Shown piece after piece: positions 10,308 to 20,149 of a stretch of 64,000 nt of DNA. The DNA is from Thereva unica. Its lineage: Eukaryota > Arthropoda > Insecta > Diptera > Therevidae. Positions within the stretch are counted from its first letter, which is position 1; each line of letters begins with the position of its first letter. The DNA lies in contig OX465281.1 of NCBI GenBank assembly GCA_949987705.1, positions 164,376,393-164,440,392 of the forward strand, read 5' to 3'. The translations under genes and the position numbers were made by a program. Below the pieces are notes generated by a model. That model was not told where the DNA came from. It worked only from the letters and a program-made list of their open reading frames with translations, and made no database searches.

Positions 10308-12176
10308 TTAATGTGATTTGAAGTAATTTTTTAAAAAACATAGCGCATCTAATGTTGCATTTGACAATCGATTTCTCTTTTTCGTAACAAAATCGTTGGC
10401 AGTAGAAAAATTCCGCTCGTTTTGTGTAGACGTCGGTTTTATAGTAGACAAAGCATCTCTTAATAATTCCAAATTTGGTGTTCTTGTACCCGTTGTTTGA
10501 AACATGTTAAATTCTTGTCTGATATTTTTAAATTTATTGGTAATTGAAATACCAGGTTTCAATTCCCTCGTACTTTCTGAAATAGATAAATTTAATTGCT
10601 CTTGAAGAGATAGTTCTTCATTTCTATTTCCGTTTGGAATTTCTAATGCAATATCTTCCTCAGCATCCATTGTTTCACCATTGGGAAATAATCTGCTTAG
10701 CAATTCTTTGGCTAGTTGATATATTTCATTTTTGGAAACTTGTTTAAAAAAGGGTTCTTTTTCATCATAAGATGAATTTTGTAATAATTTACATAAAGAT
10801 ATTATGTTGTTGTTTCTCCGTTTACTGATTTCTTCCTTAATTGCGATCAGAAGTCCCTTTCCTATTTCACTTTTAATGTGTTCCAATTTAGAAAATAAAA
10901 ATTTTAATGCTCCTTCTGCTGTCAATAATGTAGAATCTTCTCGGCTCAAGTACTCAACAGTTATTCGAACAGGAGCTAATACAGTTAACAAGTCTTCAGC
11001 TATATCAACATACTCACCTCTCCACATATTCTCCATATTGAGTTCAGTTAGTGCCAATTTTATATGCTTTTTAATTGGTAAAAAGCGTTTGATCATAATC
11101 TCCATTGTATTCCATCGTGTCCTGCAATCCAAAAGTAGTGACAGTTCCTTTCCTTCGGTTTCTTGCACATATTTTTGCAAAACACTATTCTTAACAGGAG
11201 AATTTTTAAATACTTTAACTATTTTTCTTATACCTTTGATTGTATCTTCAATATTAATTTGCATTTGTAACTCACTGTGTTTCACTGCTTCAAATTCAAA
11301 ATCGGATTCACATTCTGAACAATCATCTTCGTCTTCACTATTACTGCAATCTGATTCATTTTCATCTCTTTCTTTCTTCCTTACAATATAAAATGTTTTC
11401 AAAACAGCCAAATGCAAACCATGGTTATAGCACAGTTGTTGGTACGCAGGAGATATTCTTCCAAATTTCTGCATGACCGCAGCGCCATCACTCATAACAG
11501 ATACGACATCTTTTTCTAGAGAAAGGCCAAACATTTCTAATTTTTCTATTAGCAACTTTAAAGTTTTTTCCGCAGTACAACTACCGTGAATTGTGACCAG
11601 CCCAAGATTAAATGAATCTGTAGAATTTCTGTATAAATGAACATCCATGTACCGTACATTTCTGGTGCTAGTCCACTCATCAATAGACACGCTAAATTTT
11701 TTTCCTTCACATTTTAGTTTATTTATAGTAGTCACCAACTCATCTTTTTTACAATAATAAAATTTCATCATTAACATCTTCAGATCGGAAGGATTACGTG
11801 GCAGATTGAATCCTCTTGCACTCATACTCTCCCTTATAAATTCGCTTTTAGTAATCCTATTAAATGAAAATCCGTCAACTGCAGCCAATTTGGATACTAA
11901 TTCCTCCAGAGTTTGACGATGCAGAAACTTTAAGATTGTTTGGTCATTGCAATTAGGGCTTACGAAAGGCCGTTTAACTTGTTGAGAAGAAGAACCACTT
12001 GCCTCAACCGATTTTTCTAGCTCATAGCCATGTATACGTTCAAGATGCCTGCGGAGACCTATAGTTGCTGATCCTTTACAGGATAAAATTTTATTACAAA
12101 GACTACAAATTGCAAAATCCTTGTTACTGGTACATTTTTTGAAATATGACCAGCAGGTCTTATATATTTTGCTCAT
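10308..12176 (-). CDS. hAT-family transposase
   Basis: A 622-residue cut-and-paste transposase acting in the nucleus on the ends of its own element. The N-terminus has a BED-type zinc finger (residues about 20-50: CSLC followed by HLERIH) that binds DNA. The middle carries the RNase H-like catalytic fold with its insertion domain, including DEWTS and an acidic Ser/Asp/Glu-rich loop around residues 270-295. The C-terminus has the hAT dimerisation signature (about 565-620: PTSTQNERNFSTANDF, then KRNRLSNATLDALCFLKNY). The length is normal for the superfamily and the frame is unbroken. The start is the first ATG, directly before the BED finger. It could in principle be a domesticated ZBED-like gene, but the flanking terminal repeats and target duplication say transposon. 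Confidence 0.93.
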   Translation of the reverse strand: MSKIYKTCWSYFKKCTSNKDFAICSLCNKILSCKGSATIGLRRHLERIHGYELEKSVEASGSSSQQVKRPFVSPNCNDQTILKFLHRQTLEELVSKLAAVDGFSFNRITKSEFIRESMSARGFNLPRNPSDLKMLMMKFYYCKKDELVTTINKLKCEGKKFSVSIDEWTSTRNVRYMDVHLYRNSTDSFNLGLVTIHGSCTAEKTLKLLIEKLEMFGLSLEKDVVSVMSDGAAVMQKFGRISPAYQQLCYNHGLHLAVLKTFYIVRKKERDENESDCSNSEDEDDCSECESDFEFEAVKHSELQMQINIEDTIKGIRKIVKVFKNSPVKNSVLQKYVQETEGKELSLLLDCRTRWNTMEIMIKRFLPIKKHIKLALTELNMENMWRGEYVDIAEDLLTVLAPVRITVEYLSREDSTLLTAEGALKFLFSKLEHIKSEIGKGLLIAIKEEISKRRNNNIISLCKLLQNSSYDEKEPFFKQVSKNEIYQLAKELLSRLFPNGETMDAEEDIALEIPNGNRNEELSLQEQLNLSISESTRELKPGISITNKFKNIRQEFNMFQTTGTRTPNLELLRDALSTIKPTSTQNERNFSTANDFVTKKRNRLSNATLDALCFLKNYFKSH

Positions 12177-12769
12177 CTTTATGGGCTAAAAAACCGAAAA
12201 ACAAAACATTACGTTATATATACCTACTAATAAATATTTTCTCCATCAGAAAATGCATATAAAGCATTTCACAAAGTATGAAAAAGTTAAATAAAATAGA
12301 ACATACCTATAGAAGTATATTTAAGTAACTAGAAGTATGTATATATTGAATTTTTTTATTAGCACGTTGTACGCCGGCGTTAAATGCTATACTGTAACTG
12401 CAGGGTTTTTCAAATTAATCTGATTAAAAATAAGAGAAGAGGAAGAGAATATAATTATATTCTCTTCAATTTCATGTTGTGTATTTAATACACATTTTAT
12501 TCCTTTTTGTGTTATGCTCACAATAGAATAGACATATCTTATTTCTCTTCTATTTGACAACGCATATGGTGTATATCCCAAAGAGAATGCATTCACGCAG
12601 CCTTATTGTAAAACGAAACACACATAAATCTGAATTAAAAGAACGTATATAAAAAGGGGCCGCACAAAAACAAAAATATTCCAACTAAGTTAGTATGTAT
12701 GCAAGTAAAAACAGATGTATGGATATGAGAAAAGAGTAAAAATTTTAAGAAATAGATTAAAAAACAGTC

Positions 12770-12870
12770 ATAAATTTCTCGGTGAAACAACATTAAATTT
12801 CTCGAGAAATGAGATAGTAGAAATAGTTTTATTTCTCGAGAAATTCTCGAGAAAGAATTCTCGAGAATAA
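12770..12870. promoter_or_regulatory. Right subterminal palindrome cluster of hAT element
   Basis: At least four TCTCGAGA-core palindromes precede the right terminal repeat, upstream of the transposase start, mirroring the left cluster. They could also influence transcription of the transposase. Confidence 0.55.
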
Positions 12871-12884
12871 ACACTAATAATATT

Positions 12885-13045
12885 GCAGCCGACTCCTTTC
12901 ATAAAATCTGCTGACGATAAGTCTGCAGGGAACATTTTTATTCTTAATGAAACATGATACTTGTTGATAAAAATGCTTCTTTCGATAGATTAAAAGCAAT
13001 TTTATCTCAGTAAGCATTTTTATATAACTATATAATAAAATTAAT
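12885..13045 (-). repeat. 5' part of gypsy-type LTR, split by hAT
   Basis: This continues the LTR of 9898-10091 beyond the hAT insertion. The outer boundary is not certain because the second LTR is absent; it lies before the tandem array that starts at 13051. Confidence 0.4.
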
Positions 13046-13050
13046 CAAAT

Positions 13051-13272
13051 GTACTCCGGGACAGCTGAAGAAAACAGCGCCGAAGGCGAAAATAATAATA
13101 ATAGTAAAAATAAAAAATTTAATAAAATAAATGAAACGTACTCCGGGCCAGCTGAAGAAAACAGCGCCGGAGGCGAAAATAATAATAATTGTAAAAATAA
13201 AAAATTTAATAAAATAAATGAAACGTACTCCGAGCCAGCTGAAGAGAACAGCGTCGGAAACGGTGGTGGTTC
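13051..13272 (+). repeat. 87-bp tandem repeat, about 2.5 copies
   Basis: Units start at 13051, 13138 and 13225 (GTACTCCGGG, then an AATAATAAT tract). The period of 87 is divisible by three, so a frame stays open across the array with a 29-residue repeat (YSGPAEEN followed by an Asn/Lys-rich stretch). I see no family and treat it as noncoding. Confidence 0.8.
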
Positions 13273-13282
13273 GGGCCATATT

Positions 13283-13735
13283 GTGCAGGTACAAAAGTCA
13301 CTTACGCCGCTTAAACAAAAAAACGGCTCGACCGAATTTTATGAAAATCTTTTCAGATGATATTTTGGTTAATACTCTTCGAACGGCACGTCAACTAAGT
13401 CGATATCTTTTATAGTTCGCGCGATATCGTGCAGGTACAAAAATCACTTAAGTCATTTAAACCAAAAAACCGCTGGAGCGAATATTATAAAAATCTTTTC
13501 AGATTATATTGTCGCTAATACGCTTCGAACGGCACCTCAAGTAAGTCAATATCTTTTGTAGTTCGGGCGATATCGTGCAGGTACAAAAATCACTTACGTC
13601 GCTCAAACAAAAAAACCGCTGGACCGAATTTCATGAAATTCTTTTCAGATCACATTTCGGTTAATACGCTTCCAACAACACCTCAACGAAGTCGATATCA
13701 GAGTTGGGGTGCGCGATATCGTGCAGGAAAAAATG
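13283..13735 (+). repeat. 146-bp tandem repeat, three copies
   Basis: GTGCAGG starts at 13283, 13429, 13575 and 13721, a constant spacing of 146 bp. Units share TTTTCAGAT and GCTTCGAACGGCAC-type blocks. The array begins inside the last 87-bp unit and ends at the CA run. Confidence 0.85.
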
Positions 13736-13746
13736 ACCACATCCGT

Positions 13747-13748
<2 letters not shown>

Positions 13749-13792
<44 letters not shown>
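13749..13792 (+). repeat. (CA)n microsatellite
   Basis: About 22 uninterrupted CA dinucleotides. Confidence 0.98.
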
Positions 13793-13795
<3 letters not shown>

Positions 13796-13796
<1 letters not shown>

Positions 13797-14490
13797 TTCC
13801 TCCCAATTTTTTTGCTTAAAATGCTCCGGGGACCTTGAAAGATGAAAATACGTTGAAATTTTCGATTTAGATTTTCGGACCGATTACAATAACTTCCTAT
13901 ACTGGGAAGTTAATAATAATGAAATTCTTGCCCTTATAAATTCATGTATAACGAGAAACGAATATTAATTAAATGTTAAATATTAAATGTTAAATTAAAT
14001 ATTAAATGTTTCCAAAAATGCTGAATCACTATGACCGGTTTCAATAATTGAAATGCAGTTTTACGGTTTTTATTTATTAACTGCGGAAAACAATGCACAT
14101 GCCTTGAATTATAGCGGGAACAAAAAATCTGGATCTTAATGCACGCGGAATATTTCTGATTGGAATTCAAGTTTTTTTTTTTAATTATAATCCAATATGA
14201 ATTGTGATTTAATGAGATTACGAAAATCTTCTTCGGTAGTAATTTAATATGTTGCAATACACTTTACTCACTGCGCATGCGGTAATACCGTAATATATGT
14301 TCGTATACTTTGCTTAAGCCGCTATCGTTTGCAAATTCCTCTTTTTGCCATCAAACTTCTACTTATGCGCGTTGCCCATTTAGCCCGTTCCTAACACAAT
14401 TGAAGACACTTTCTAAAAACAACGGAAAAATTAATTATGGAATTAATATGGAAGGAACCCTTTATTCAAATAAACAAACTTCCCTGAAGT
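13796..14490 (-). other. Probable leader of 412/mdg1-like remnant; no gene seen
   Basis: AT-rich sequence with TAAATATTAAATG repeats near 13970. No coding frame with recognisable content. By position it would be the untranslated leader downstream of the primer-binding site at 14491-14506 on the minus strand, but no gag follows. Confidence 0.35.
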
Positions 14491-14506
14491 CCTGTCACGG
14501 TCGCCA
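14491..14506 (-). other. tRNA-Arg-type primer-binding site (412/mdg1 group)
   Basis: The minus strand reads TGGCGACCGTGACAGG, matching the known 412/mdg1 primer-binding sequence for tRNA-Arg. It sits four bases from the LTR end. Confidence 0.75.
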
Positions 14507-14510
14507 AAAA

Positions 14511-14973
14511 TGATGCGTGCAGTAGTTTCTGCACCAATTTAAAAATCTTGTTGAATTTATAATGCTGATTTATTATAATATATAATGTTGAACAGCAGGA
14601 AAGTTGACGGTGTAGAGCTCCGAGATGTGTCTCAATTTGTGGTCCAAGCGAAAAAGAGGAAGTTTTACAGTCTCGAGGCACTACAACCGATCGTGCGCCG
14701 TCCATCGATCACCGAGGCTGAATATGATCATCAATTATAAACGTATAAGCAGGATGAGGGAAGCCGAACTTGCCCGAAAACTGCGCTCCCAAAGAATTTC
14801 TCGAAAGTGCATTATTCGCAACTGTTCGTAGATTTGGCTTATAAAAATATGAGCAGCAGCTGGGAAGTAGCCCATGGTTCTCAAATATGTTGGTCAAGTT
14901 CAAACTATTTGGCCCTGCAACTTTTATTCATATTTATTGGATTTCGCCCAGTGATCTCAGGATGGCGCTAACA
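14511..14973 (-). repeat. 412/mdg1-like LTR (463 bp)
   Basis: On the minus strand it starts TGTTAGCGCCATCC and ends GCACGCATCA, with TG...CA ends next to a tRNA-Arg primer-binding site. It contains TTTTTATAAG (TATA-like) and AATAAA motifs. No second LTR or pol is present, so the element is truncated. Confidence 0.65.
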
Positions 14974-15214
14974 ATTAAATTATAGTTAATTTTATTTATA
15001 GGTACTTAAACTTATGACTTAATTTGTATAATTCATTCATACTTAAAACTAATATTTTTAATTTGTATCGACGCCCGAACAAGTACAGTAATAATTTTAA
15101 ATGAAACAAGGCAAAAGCAAAAATAACTAACCTAAGCTTACAAACTAAGCATACTATGGCTATTAGAAAGAAGAAGAGGAAAGAGAAAGCTACATAAGTA
15201 GTAAAGGGAAGAGA
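14974..15214 (-). other. 3' untranslated part of CR1/Jockey-like fragment; no gene
   Basis: AT-rich, then a purine-rich stretch (15165-15230) directly downstream of the RT C-terminus on the minus strand. Nothing else recognised. Confidence 0.35.
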
Positions 15215-15441
15215 GAGCTAGAGAGAAGAGGTGGATAGAAGTAGAGAAACTTGTTTCCTGAAAATGGTGACTGTGCTAATTCGTTGTAAAGAAGGGGGAA
15301 GATCATTCCAGAGTCTAATCGCGTGCACACAAAAGGAACGATTACCAATTCGAGACAGATGAGATGGAATAAGGAATTTGAGTGATCTCAAGGTTTGCAA
15401 GGGTGTAAGGAAGTCGGAAAGGTAAGAAGGGCTTTTAGCAT
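15215..15441 (-). pseudogene. CR1/Jockey-like RT, extreme C-terminus
   Basis: A minus-strand frame open from the RTE junction at about 15441 to a stop near 15218 encodes the terminal segment of a non-LTR RT. Seen: SPSYLSDFLTPL, then GNRSFCVHAIRLWNDLPPSL and a short IFRKQVSLLL helix, the normal carboxy-end pattern of CR1/L2/Jockey relatives. It is cut at its 5' side by RTE copy 1. The endonuclease-like fragment at 18777-19079, on the same strand beyond the RTE, is probably the other end of the same element, with the middle deleted. Confidence 0.6.
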
Positions 15442-18400
15442 GGGGGGCGAACGGCTAACAAAGATCTCGGAAAGTGGTGACACCCGATTTGTCACTTCTA
15501 TTAAAATCCGAAGAGATCCACTGCAATCAAACACCAAGCAGACCTGTTAGCAAGTCCTAATCCCACCTCCCCGCGTTGCCCCCTGGGGTACTTCTTCGGA
15601 AGGAGCTAACGGGAGAGGGGCGAATGGCGAGCTCTCTGCGCCACAAAACAGAGCTTTTAAGTCGGTTGGGCTGAGGGTTAGCAACCCGCTCCCATAAAAA
15701 ACACTATTGCTACGAATCGGCAAACAGTGCCTCGGAACCGGATGGACAACACGACGACGACCTTTGCTTTTCGAACAAGGACACGAACGGATCATGGAAT
15801 GTGAGAACAATGCTTGCTGAGGGACGGCTGGATGAAGTCCTCAACGAGATGAATCGATATAAAATCAAGATCATGGGACTTAGCGAGACCAGATGGCCCG
15901 ATGCGGGGGAACATATCTGCCCAAATGGCGAGTCCTTCTTATATTCTGGGAGAAATGAAACTGAAAGCCGTAGGAGTGGCGTTGCCGTAATACTCACCAA
16001 AGAAGCCAGGGCTAGCCTCATTAGCTGGTCACCAGTTTCTGAGAGGATTATTACCGTGCGCCTACGTACCAGGCTAAGAAGTACTACGGTAGTTCAATGC
16101 TATGCTCCAACCGAAGACGCAGAAGATGACATCAAAGACAAGTTCTACATGCGACTGAATGAGGTTTTTCGCTCTATTCCAAGGGGAGACATCATTGTAT
16201 TAATGGGTGACTTAAATGCACAAATCGGTCACGACAACACCGGTCTTGAACAAACAATTGGAAAACAAGGCCTAAGCCAAGTTACCAATAACAATGGTGA
16301 GCTTTTCGTTGACTTTTGTTCTTCCCATCAACTTATGGTAGGTGGAACTTACTTTTGTCACAAGAAGATACATAAAGAGACCTGGGTATCGCCCGATGGT
16401 AGAACGAGAAATCAGATAGATCATGTGGCCGTCAGCCGCAGATGGAGAACCATTCTGGAAGATGTCAGGAGCTTCAGGGGAGCGGACACTGGAAGCGACC
16501 ACCATTTGGTAGTAGCAACTATTCGCCTTAGAATCGCTGCAATCAGAAACTTTCAACGTGAATCTATAAACCGTAGACGGTTTAACGTTGACCTCTTGCG
16601 GGAGAGCGCTAAAAAGCGAGAATTTGCTGGAAACCTGCAGCAAATATTAAACCAGCAAACCGTTTCTGACGACACAAATATTGAAGAGCTGTGGAGTAGA
16701 ACAAAGGGCGCTATATTGACGGCTGCGGAAACGAGCGTCGGTTATGTCCAGAGAAACATGCAACATTGGATCTCGGACACTACCTGGCAAAAAATAGAAC
16801 GCAGGAGGGCCCTCAAAAATAACGTAAACTCTACAAGCGACCCGGAAAGACGTCACCAACTTGAACGGGAATATTCCCAATTACACCGGGAAGTAAAGAG
16901 AAGTGTGCGGCGTGATAAAAGGCAGCAGATAAATGAGCTCGCAGAAAAAGCGGAAAACGCGGCAAACACAGGCAACAGTAAAGTGCTGTACCAAATTACT
17001 AAACAGCTCTCGGGAAAGCACTCTACTAAAAAGCATGCCGTAAAGAGTGCGGATGGGAGGCTGCTGTGCAGCGACGAGGAGCAACTCCAAAGATGGAGAG
17101 ATTACTTCTTCGCCGCCCTGAATGGCTCACTCACACAGGAACCTCAGGAAAACAGCAACAGTGCACAGCCGATAAGAATCAACACCCGGGCCCCATCCAA
17201 GACGGAAATAGTAACCGCAATTCATGCGATGGCCAATGGTAAAGCAGCTGGAAAAGATGGCATCCCGCCAGAATTGTTGAAAGCCGACTCAAGCCTCATA
17301 GCAGATGCGCTTCAGCCAATCCTCGAATTAGCATGGAACACCTGTACCTTTCCGGAGGATTGGACGGAAGGTATCATAGTCAAAATACCCAAAAAGGGGG
17401 ATCTAACAATATGCGACAACTGGAGAGGCATCTGTCTATTATCTACTGTGGGTAAAATCTTGTCCCGCACTATACTATCAAGAATAAGAGAGGCAGTAGA
17501 TCAAACGCTTAGAAGGCAGCAGGCCGGATTCAGGAAGGGCCGTTCATGTATAGATCACATCAACACCTTAAGAATAATAGTGGAACAGTCTACTGAATTC
17601 CGATCCCCCCTTTACCTTGCTTTCGTAGATTATGAGAAAGCGTTCGACTCGGTTAATAGGAGCTTTATATGGCAGGCATTACGGCGACGTGGACTGCCGG
17701 ATAAGATAATAGAATTGATAAAAGCCCTATACAACAATTCCAAATGCAGAGTTCTCCATAACGGAAAATTATCCGACAGCTTTGAGGTGAGTTCAGGAGT
17801 ACGACAAGGATGCTTACTATCCCCATTACTATTTCTTATAGTAATAAATGACATTCTTGTTGGCGCTCTAGATAGTAGAACAGGCGGCATACAGTGGGGT
17901 TTGCTAGATCGCCTTAAGGACCTCGACTACGCAGATGATATCTGTTTGCTGGCCCACAGACATCAGGAGCTAAAAAACATGTTAAACAATTTGGCAACAG
18001 AAAGTAGTCTAGCAGGCTTAAGGCTGAATCCGAATAAAACCAAAGAAATGCGGATAAATGCAAACACACTTGAACGAACTGCGCTGAATAACCGTGACGT
18101 GGAACTGGTAGATAAATTCTGCTACCTCGGTAGTATTATTACCGAAAATGGTGGTGCAGAAGAAGACGTCAGTTCCAGAATAAATAAAGCACGAAGCGCA
18201 TATGCATGCTTGTTCCGCATATGGAGATCAACGGAGATCTCAACCAACACCAAATTGCGGCTGTTCAACTCCAACGTTAAGGCAGTTCTTTTATACGGTT
18301 GCGAAACATGGAAAGTCACCCAATTCATCACAGGGCGCCTACAAGTCTTCATAAACAGATGCCTACGTCGTATCCTAAAAATCCGCTGGCAAGATAGAAT

Positions 18401-18735
18401 TTCAAATGAAGAGCTATGGCGCCGTGCCGGCCAAGAAAGGGTAGGCGACCAAATCAGGCGAAGGAAATGGAATTGGGTTGGCCACACCTTGCGACGCGAT
18501 AACGAAAATCTAGCCAAACAGGCCCTTGACTGGAACCCGCAAGGATCCCGTCGAGTTGGAAGACCTAGAACAACGTGGAGGAGAACCCTACTAGCAGAGG
18601 CCGCAACTACTGGGAGATCCTGGTCAGAGCTAAGAGCTGTCGCGCAAAACAGAGTCCGCTGGAGGGCAACTGTTTCCGCCCTATGTCCCACGAGGGATTA
18701 AGGGGCACATAGATAGATAGATAGAAAAAGGCCGG
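15442..18735 (+). mobile_element. RTE-like non-LTR retrotransposon, copy 1
   Basis: It is homologous along its length to 56228-59506. The 5' leader begins about 15442 (GGCGAACGGCTAACAAAG) and the 3' end is a GATA-type simple repeat (ATAGATAGATAG) after the stop. No clear target duplication was found. It interrupts a CR1/Jockey-like element. Confidence 0.85.
15742..18701 (+). pseudogene. RTE-like endonuclease-reverse transcriptase, frameshifted N-terminus
   Basis: This would encode the single replication protein of the element. An apurinic-type endonuclease lies at the N-terminus (LSETRWPDAGEH, LMGDLNAQIG, GSDHHLVV). RT follows with the QQAGFRKGRSCIDHI, FVDYEKAFDSVNR and LDYADDICLLAH motifs, and then a C-terminal tail with GHTLRRDNENLAKQAL and GRPRTTWRRTL. 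From 15801 the frame runs 966 codons to 18701. Compared with copy 2, one base is missing near 15787 and the usual start ATG is GTG (near 15727), so the first part of the endonuclease is out of frame. The rest is intact. RTE assignment rests on the single-ORF layout and tail and is moderately sure. Confidence 0.82.
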
Positions 18736-18776
18736 GGGGAGAATATACACAAACAAGAAGAAGCTTGTCGGCAGTA

Positions 18777-19079
18777 TTAGATACATATATTAATGCAAAT
18801 GAATTCGATTCCCGGACACTTAGAAAATCCAACGATTTTGCATTGGAGGATTTCACGCACGTAGATAGCTATACCACCACCAATCCGTCCTGGACGATCA
18901 TTACGGAATAATTTAAAACCATTAATTGCAACCATAGAGGAAGAAATGGAGGGGTTAAGCCAACTTTCGGTGATAAGTACAGCGTGCGTACCTGAATTGA
19001 TAAAAATTTCATTTAATTCGCCAATTTTCGAACGAATGCTTCGCGAATTTAATAAGCAAGCGTTAAATCCGTGTTATGG
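18777..19079 (-). pseudogene. CR1/Jockey-like endonuclease fragment
   Basis: A minus-strand frame of about 98 codons without ATG, bounded by stops at 19077 and 18777. It encodes the start of an APE-type retrotransposon endonuclease. Seen: LLNSRSIRSKIGELNEIF, ITESWLNP (catalytic Glu region) and RPGRIGGGIAIYV. The remaining endonuclease and the RT are missing. Together with 15215-15441 on the same strand it brackets RTE copy 1, so the two are likely parts of one older, internally deleted element. Confidence 0.65.
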
Positions 19080-19306
19080 TTAGCACTAAAGATCTTGATC
19101 AACGTTCTCACCCGGTCCTCGCGACTTAGGCTGATTGACATTAAAAGAAATCAAAAGCGCGAGACAGCAAACACTTTTATGAAGCGAGAGACGACTAAGG
19201 AAAAAAAAGTTTTATAATTGTGTTAAAGCGCAAGTACATAGTGAGAAAAGACAGAGCAGAGAAAGAGGAAACAAAATAAAAACAAATAAAAAAAAATACA
19301 ATCCTT

Positions 19307-20149
19307 ACTAATATTATAAATGCGAAAGTAACTCTGTCTGTCTGTCTGTCTGTCTGTCTGTATGTTACGCTTTCACGCCTAAACCGCTGAACCGATTTTG
19401 ATGAAAGGACCCCGCAAACTTTCTATGGAAAAACGGTCTCCGTCAAATCACTTGATATTGTGATATTAGATTCTTCGTACCCTTCTGATGAAAAGTCATC
19501 ACGGGCACGAAGCACGAAACCTGAAATTTTTAGTCCAAAATGCCCTTTGAAATCTTCGACTTCGGCCGAAAATCAATTTTTTTCGATGTAGGTTTTTGCT
19601 TCTTTTTTTATTATTTTCCATCAAATTGTCGCTTGAATGCATTAAATATCGTATTTCACTATAAAACGTAAATCACTATTTTGCATAAAAAAAGTAAATT
19701 TTTTTTTTCAAAATTCAATTTTTGCAAAGGGACATTGCTATCGTTATAAATGTTTTCGTACTTACATGTGATAGCGATTATTTTTTTATTCTTTAGTTGA
19801 AAGATCAGTATCAGTCAAACATAAAAAATTGATTTTCGGCCGAAGTCGAAGTTTTCAAAGGGCATTTTGGACTAAAAATTTCAGGTTTCGTGCTTCGTGC
19901 CCGTGATGACTTTTCATCAGAAGGGTACGAAGAATCTAATATCACAATATCAAGTGATTTGACGGAGACCGTTTTTCCATAGAAAGTTTGCGGGGTCCTT
20001 TGCAACAGACATAGTTTAGACCTTGGAGACGGACATAGGCTACTTTTGGAGAAAAAAAGGGTTGAAGGGGGTGAAAAGGGGTTCAATAAGTTGTAAGGGG
20101 ATTTTTTTCTTTACTTTTTTTCTATTGTATAAAAAGTAACTGACTGACA
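19307..20149 (+). repeat. Dispersed repeat head with (TCTG)n, copy 1
   Basis: CCTTACTAATATTATAAATG, then GAAAGTAACTCTGTCTG... and CTTTCACGCCTAAACCGCTG. The same head occurs at 49688 onward and in both places leads into the 119-bp satellite. Here it is interrupted at 19407-19998 by a foldback element. The family is widespread in insects; its autonomous partner is not visible. Confidence 0.75.
19407..19998. mobile_element. Foldback element with about 175-bp inverted arms (592 bp)
   Basis: The left arm (from GGACCCCGCAAACTTTC) and right arm are reverse complements over about 175 bp with essentially one mismatch, around a 240-bp AT-rich centre. The uninterrupted site at 49797-49803 reads GATGAAATTTGCAAC; here it is split as GATGAAA/TTTGCAAC, showing insertion with no target duplication. 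No coding capacity. Confidence 0.8.

Larger units (their letters stand above)
10092..12876 (-). mobile_element. Complete hAT DNA transposon (2,785 bp)
   Basis: The ends are TAGTGTTTAATATTTCTCGG (left) and, inverted at the right, TAGTGTTTATTCTCGAG. Both flanks carry the 8-bp duplication ATAATATT (10084-10091 and 12877-12884), the hAT-standard length. Inside is one transposase frame with no break. Both subterminal regions carry repeated TTTCTCGAGAAA-type palindromes, likely transposase-binding sites. With intact ends, target duplication and gene, this could be an autonomous copy. Confidence 0.92.

Noticed and set aside
13049..13360. 103-codon frame with two and a half 29-residue repeats
   Set aside because: Low-complexity Asn/Lys content, explained by the 87-bp tandem period.
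16272..18691. Several long minus-strand frames opposite RTE copy 1, echoed opposite copy 2
   Set aside because: They shadow the sense coding sequence; their repetition follows from the homology of the two copies.
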